From Conidiobolus incongruus B7586 (taxonomy: Eukaryota; Entomophthoromycota; Entomophthoromycetes; Entomophthorales; Conidiobolaceae): 13,052 nucleotides of DNA. Under the pieces are notes generated by a model. It did no database searches and had not been told where the DNA came from. It saw only the letters and a program-made list of their open reading frames with translations. This document shows positions 9,545 to 13,052 of this stretch, one piece after another. Position 1 is the first letter of the stretch. The number at the start of each line of letters is the position of its first letter. The stretch spans positions 1-13,052 of the forward strand of contig JNEM01011170.1 in assembly GCA_000697335.1 (NCBI GenBank), given 5' to 3'. The position numbers and the translations under genes were made by a program.

Positions 9545-11075
9545 GAATGAAAGAAATGGAAATTATTTTAATTTCCGATTTTAAAGCAAATTGTTAGTTT
9601 TAGAAAATAGATTGTATATTAAGATAAACTTGAGAATTGATAACTTTAATATATATATATATATATATTCATTCATAATAACTCTTTTTATCAAGAAATT
9701 TAAAAATTTTTATTGAGTTTAATTATATTTAAATCAAACAGTGACATTAAAAGTTTTTAATTTGGTATCAATAAAACTCATCTACAAAAACTTTAAAACC
9801 ATTTAAAATTTACAAATGTCTTCTAAAGTAAGTATCTTATTTAAAACTAAAATTTATGACTAGGTTTGTAATTTAAAACTTAAATGGGAAATTATGTAAA
9901 ATTTGCCAAAATTTAAAATATATATATATTTCTAATCAATAAAATAAAAAAATATATTAAAAATCATGGTATTTTTTATTAAAAACTATCAAGAAATTTC
10001 AATATTAGGTAAATAAGTTATATATATCCAAATTTAAATATTGTTTATTTGATCAAAATTTAGATCTAAATAATTTATAAATTATTGATAGTTTAGAAAT
10101 ATATTAAAATAATTATAATAAAATAAAATTTTTTTAAATTATAATTAAAAATATAAATGATTATTTATAACTGATATAATTAATAGCATACAGATTTTAT
10201 TTTATAGACTTAGGTTAAAAACAAAATAATATATCAAGTTAAATTAAAGCAAATCTTTTTAATTCATATTAATTAAAACTATTATTAAAAAATATTAATT
10301 ATTATAAATATTGCAATTATGAAAAATATTTTTAATTAATGTTTAAAAAAATTATTAACTTTAAGCTTTTTTTTAAATAAAATGATTTTTATTTGAAAGA
10401 TTTATTCCAAATTACAAGCTATTATTATTTATAAAAAATAATGATAATATTTTTAATAAAAATTAATAAAAAGGCTATCATTTTTAGTCTAACTATTAGA
10501 CTATAACTAATGTAATGATATAATTCATAATTTGTTATATAAGTGAAAATAAAAATAATAGCAAAATATCTTGAAAAGTCTAATTTAATTATATAATATT
10601 ATATTTCAATATTGAATAATATAAGCTCTAATTAGAATTAAAATTTTCCAATAATTTTCAAAAAATAATTAAAAATAAAACAGAATATATATTATATTAT
10701 TTATATGTTTTTTGAATTATATATTAGAAAATATATTTAAGCTAAACTTTTAAAAAAGTCCTATTATATAAAAAATTTAATAATGTTATATAACAGTTAG
10801 TTTATATTTTACTACACTATTGAGCATTTTTCTAGATATTTCCCATATATTATTTATTATTCTAATCTTTATTACATATTGTTTTAATAACAAGGTTTCT
10901 GAATCTATGTAATTGACATCCTATGATATTAGGTATAATGCTTAATTTAATAATTTATTTAAATATCTATAAAATTAATAAACTTTTAGTTGCTTTACTT
11001 TGATTTAAATATCACACCAAACTTAAAATTAAATATGATTATTATTTTTATTATTATTTTGAAAATTATACCTCT
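9545..11075 (+). mobile_element. Mariner copy 3, near full length, very old
   Basis: Left end: AAATGGAAATTATTTTAATTTCC and TTAGTTTTAGAAAA match the terminal repeat of copy 1. CATTTAAAATTTACAAAT at 9800-9818 matches its inner repeat block at the expected distance from the end. The + strand then follows the transposase: LQMSSKVSILFKTKIYD (about 9812-9862) matches LQAAFSNKVLFQSTIYH of copy 1, and stops fall at the same two columns in both copies. Further blocks match the helix-turn-helix (near 9950-10010), the middle (ACTTTAAGC..TTTTTTTAAATAAAA near 10360) and the C-terminal half (10460-10540). Blocks near 10750 and 10830 match the inverted 3' repeat. Indels are frequent, so this copy is older than copies 1 and 2. 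The 3' limit is approximate. Confidence 0.72.
9649..9668. repeat. (TA)n microsatellite
   Basis: Ten TA units lie inside the 5' terminal repeat of mariner copy 3, at the place where copy 1 carries its own TA-rich palindrome. Confidence 0.9.
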
Positions 11076-11387
11076 ATATTGAGAAATTCAAATATATTGT
11101 GATTTTGTTTTGTTTGAAGTATTTATTTTAATACCACTATTAATATCGTCGAATAAGTTATTACTGTATCATTTGGCTCTAGCACCATATTGTCAAAGTT
11201 TAATTTATCATACAATATTTTATATTACCGTTATCCCTTATTAAGTAATAGAAATACTCTTAGTTCAATACTTAATCTAAGATATTACATTTTATATTTT
11301 ATATACAAATAGAAGCTAGTATATTATTTAAAGAAAATTTAATAATAATTAATAATTCATTAAAACTTATTGATATATGATTCTTAA
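11076..11387. other. AT-rich spacer
   Basis: No gene or repeat was recognised between the end of mariner copy 3 and the membrane-protein remnant. Some of it may still be decayed transposon terminal sequence. Confidence 0.4.
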
Positions 11388-11738
11388 ATGTCAATCAATG
11401 AAACAGTTGGTTATAAACTTGAATTATTTATGTTCTATATAATAAATGAATTTGGTATACTTATTGTAAAATTGATAAGAGTATTATTGGGAAGCAATGT
11501 AATAATTTGATTAGTTGTCAACTTAATGAGTTGTTATAGTTACGGATTAAAGAGAAATCATTTAATCATCTTAGATTGCGATTCACTATTTTTATCAATT
11601 TTATTCTCAAGTCTGAGTTATAAAATAGTTCCATTAATTATTTTTCAGATATTAATAATGTATTTATTTTCTCAATTGATCGGTTTTATTTCAAATTCAT
11701 TTTGGTTTATTTACAATATCTGTATATTGGAACAATGA
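11388..11738 (+). pseudogene. Remnant of a multi-pass membrane protein, possibly a rhodopsin-like receptor
   Basis: From ATG at 11388 one frame reads 116 codons to a TGA, interrupted only by a TGA at codon 41 (11508-11510). The predicted product has a short polar N-terminus (MSINETVGYKLEL). Hydrophobic helices follow around NVII-stop-LVVNLM, HLIILDCDSLFLSILFSSL, IVPLIIFQILIMYLF and LIGFISNSFWFIYNI. A basic loop, YGLKRN, comes straight after the first helix and an Asp sits within the second. That order resembles helices 1-3 of rhodopsin-class receptors, with SQLIGFISNSF...ILEQ like the start of helix 3. The rest of a seven-helix protein cannot be read downstream, so this is a 5' fragment or decayed gene. 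The receptor assignment is an inference from topology. A chance hydrophobic frame, common in T-rich DNA, is the main alternative. The uninterrupted piece alone is 11526-11738. Confidence 0.38.
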
Positions 11739-12118
11739 ATTTTATATAATAATTTAGTGATTTTATAAATATATTTTGATTTTTCAAATCTCTTAAATTT
11801 TTTATAGTAACATATCGAATCTGCTACAAAGATCTGAAAATCTTTTCTCCGAATTCGATCTTTATACATCAACAATAGTAAATTATTAATATCGTTTTAA
11901 AATTAAATGAAATTAGTGTTATTATTCAATCTAATGAATTATATTATTTTAAATAATAATTTTTTTCAGTTGATTATCTTAGTAATAAACAACATGATTC
12001 AAATACCATAACATTGTGATATTTACATTTGAATCCATCCTGGAACATTACAAGTCACGTTTTATGAATTTGAAACTCATTTGAGTATCTTCATCGATAA
12101 TTATCAAACTAATAAAAA
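11739..12118. other. AT-rich spacer, possible decayed gene tail
   Basis: No intact frame is seen. A less AT-rich patch at about 11810-11880 could belong to the tail of the membrane-protein remnant, but I could not match it to anything. The right part contains the upstream region of the secreted protein gene. Confidence 0.4.
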
Positions 12119-12130
12119 TATATATAAATA
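12119..12130 (+). promoter_or_regulatory. TATA box of the CBM19-like gene
   Basis: TATATATAAATA lies 48-59 bp upstream of the ATG at 12178. The position suits a eukaryotic core promoter with a short 5' leader. Confidence 0.5.
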
Positions 12131-12177
12131 TCCAGTGATTAGTAATTAAAAGATGATTTTTATTATAATCCTTCAAT

Positions 12178-12405
12178 ATGAAATTATTATTGAAAATTTT
12201 CTTTATTTACTATATTGGAATGGTTTTTTCTAAGACCACGCCAAAATGTAATAATGGTACTTACAAATGTGATAACAAGAGAGGACCAAAATTTTCAAAA
12301 TGTAATAATGGTAAATGGATTCCAGAACGATGTCCTCCTGGTACCATATGCTATAAAAAGGGCGATTATATTATATGTGATTTTCCAAGAAAGAAACCTC
12401 GATGA
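12178..12405 (+). CDS. Small secreted CBM19-type chitin-binding protein, 75 residues
   Basis: A hydrophobic signal peptide (residues 1-18, MKLLLKIFFIYYIGMVFS) precedes a compact six-cysteine domain (Cys 24, 31, 42, 52, 58, 67) with the pattern C-NNGTYK-C ... F-SKCNNGKWIPERCPPGTIC ... C. The CxxGxW...CPPGTxC core is characteristic of family 19 carbohydrate-binding modules, which bind chitin in fungi and are best known as the C-terminal domain of yeast chitinase. Here the module stands alone with no catalytic domain and ends in a basic tail (PRKKPR). A role in the wall or at the host surface, such as binding or shielding chitin, is inference. A TATA box lies about 50 bp upstream. An 18-bp sequence is repeated 54 bp apart, in frame, encoding KCNNG twice. 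The start is the ATG giving a complete signal peptide. A +2 frame overlapping it (12215-12409) is a shadow. Confidence 0.8.
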   Translation: MKLLLKIFFIYYIGMVFSKTTPKCNNGTYKCDNKRGPKFSKCNNGKWIPERCPPGTICYKKGDYIICDFPRKKPR

Positions 12406-12439
12406 TTGAGCTATTTAGATTATTCTACTTTTTATCAAT

Positions 12440-12830
12440 TACTTAAGACATTATTTGAATGTATTCAAAATATTCAAACTATTTATTTTATTCTTATAGA
12501 AATTAAATAATAGCAAAATTTCAAAATCAAAATCAAATAATCAATATAAGATCTATTAAAATTAATACAGAATAAAAAATCAATATTCTATTTTTAAAAA
12601 TAATTCTTTACCATGCTTTTGGCAAGCTTTTAACACTTAAAAAATTGCTTTTGACATAAACACTGAAATTTAAAATTTTATGAACTAATTTAATATGTTT
12701 ACAAGAATTATTTTCTTGCAAATATATCTGTTAAATACCTTTGTCAGTGTAGTGGTAACAAGACCAATATAGTGTAGAAGAAAGCTTAATATAAATTAAC
12801 GTGGCTTTTAATATGGTACTAAAAATATGG
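12440..12830 (-). mobile_element. Mariner copy 4, partial
   Basis: 12600-12745 aligns with 3210-3355 of copy 1 in the same orientation. Shared pieces are CTTT-(A/T)-CATGCTTTTGGCAAGC against CTTTTTGCTATGTTTTTAGCAAAG, ACTGAAATTT, GAACTAATTTAA against AAACTAATTAAA, and TTTTCTTGCAA against TTTCTTGTAA. That region covers the transposase C-terminus and 3' untranslated part on the minus strand. Weaker similarity extends left to about 12440, the start of the inverted 3' repeat. It also extends right through the YSLDY-CDY region to about 12815, where the frame is lost. The outer 3' repeat is missing. The 5' half would lie to the right but is not recognisable before the window ends. The secreted-protein gene stops only about 35 bp from it. 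Confidence 0.6.
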
Positions 12831-13052
12831 CAAGGTGATATAAATATAAACAAAGTTTAATTAAGCTTTGTAAACAATTGAGTTAATACTGATATATTAG
12901 ATTTCATATTAAAAAATTATAATATATTATAATACTGAGAAAATATGGTTTTAATCTTAAAAATAATAAAATAATTAAGAAAGAACAAAGCTTTAAAAAG
13001 AACTTAGTTTATTTTATAATTTAATATTATATATATAATTAATTAACTTTTA
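12831..13052. other. AT-rich window end, nothing certain
   Basis: There is no gene. An imperfect 22-bp palindrome, ACAAAG..CTTTGT, lies at 12850-12871. By position this stretch could be the decayed middle of mariner copy 4, but I could not align it convincingly. Confidence 0.4.

Noticed and set aside
9403-9597. 64-codon plus-strand frame
   Set aside because: It starts at TTG, and its 3' part is the terminal repeat of mariner copy 3.
12744-12815. A tRNA-like start (GTGTAGTGGTAACA, resembling an A box)
   Set aside because: No B box (GGTTCGA-type) and no cloverleaf pairing follow, and the stretch aligns loosely with the mariner transposase region, so it is not called as a tRNA or tRNA-derived SINE.
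1-13052. CRISPR arrays, prokaryotic operons, rRNA genes, viral or retroelement proteins
   Set aside because: No regularly spaced repeats, Shine-Dalgarno-linked gene clusters, rRNA-like conserved blocks or reverse-transcriptase/capsid motifs were seen on either strand.

Overview
This is very AT-rich eukaryotic DNA (estimated 80% A+T or more between genes) with few, intron-poor genes in long spacers. The gene set is an F-box/leucine-rich-repeat protein, a decayed relative of it, a tiny secreted CBM19-type chitin-binding protein and a decayed membrane-protein gene. Together with the extreme AT content, this suggests an early-diverging fungus, most like Conidiobolus or another entomophthoralean. 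That is inference; no marker gene is present.

Layout. 1-1189: no gene seen. About 1190-2675 (+): a degraded F-box/LRR pseudogene. 2760-4403 (-): a nearly complete Tc1/mariner (DD34D) DNA transposon with unusually long terminal inverted repeats. About 4420-5705 (+): a second mariner copy without its 5' end. 5735-7219 (-): an intact single-exon F-box/LRR gene. 7220-8203: spacer. 8204-8635 (-): an unrecognised 143-residue gene with a TATA box. 8691-9540: spacer. About 9545-11075 (+): a third, very old, near full-length mariner. 11388-11738 (+): a small multi-pass membrane-protein remnant interrupted by one TGA. 12178-12405 (+): the secreted CBM19-like protein with a TATA box. About 12440-12830 (-): part of a fourth mariner copy. 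12831-13052: nothing recognisable.

The strongest structural observation is a mirror arrangement in 1.2-7.2 kb: pseudogene F-box (+), mariner (-), mariner (+), F-box gene (-). The 3' ends of the two F-box copies face each other, and each lies beside the 3' end of a mariner. The best-preserved mariner reads through 289 codons without a net frameshift but carries 11 TAA/TAG stops, a pattern expected from C-to-T mutation rather than general decay. No operon-like or pathway cooperation among the genes is apparent. They look like members of large, fast-turnover families (F-box/LRR, small chitin-binding secreted proteins, possibly seven-helix receptors) in a transposon-rich region.
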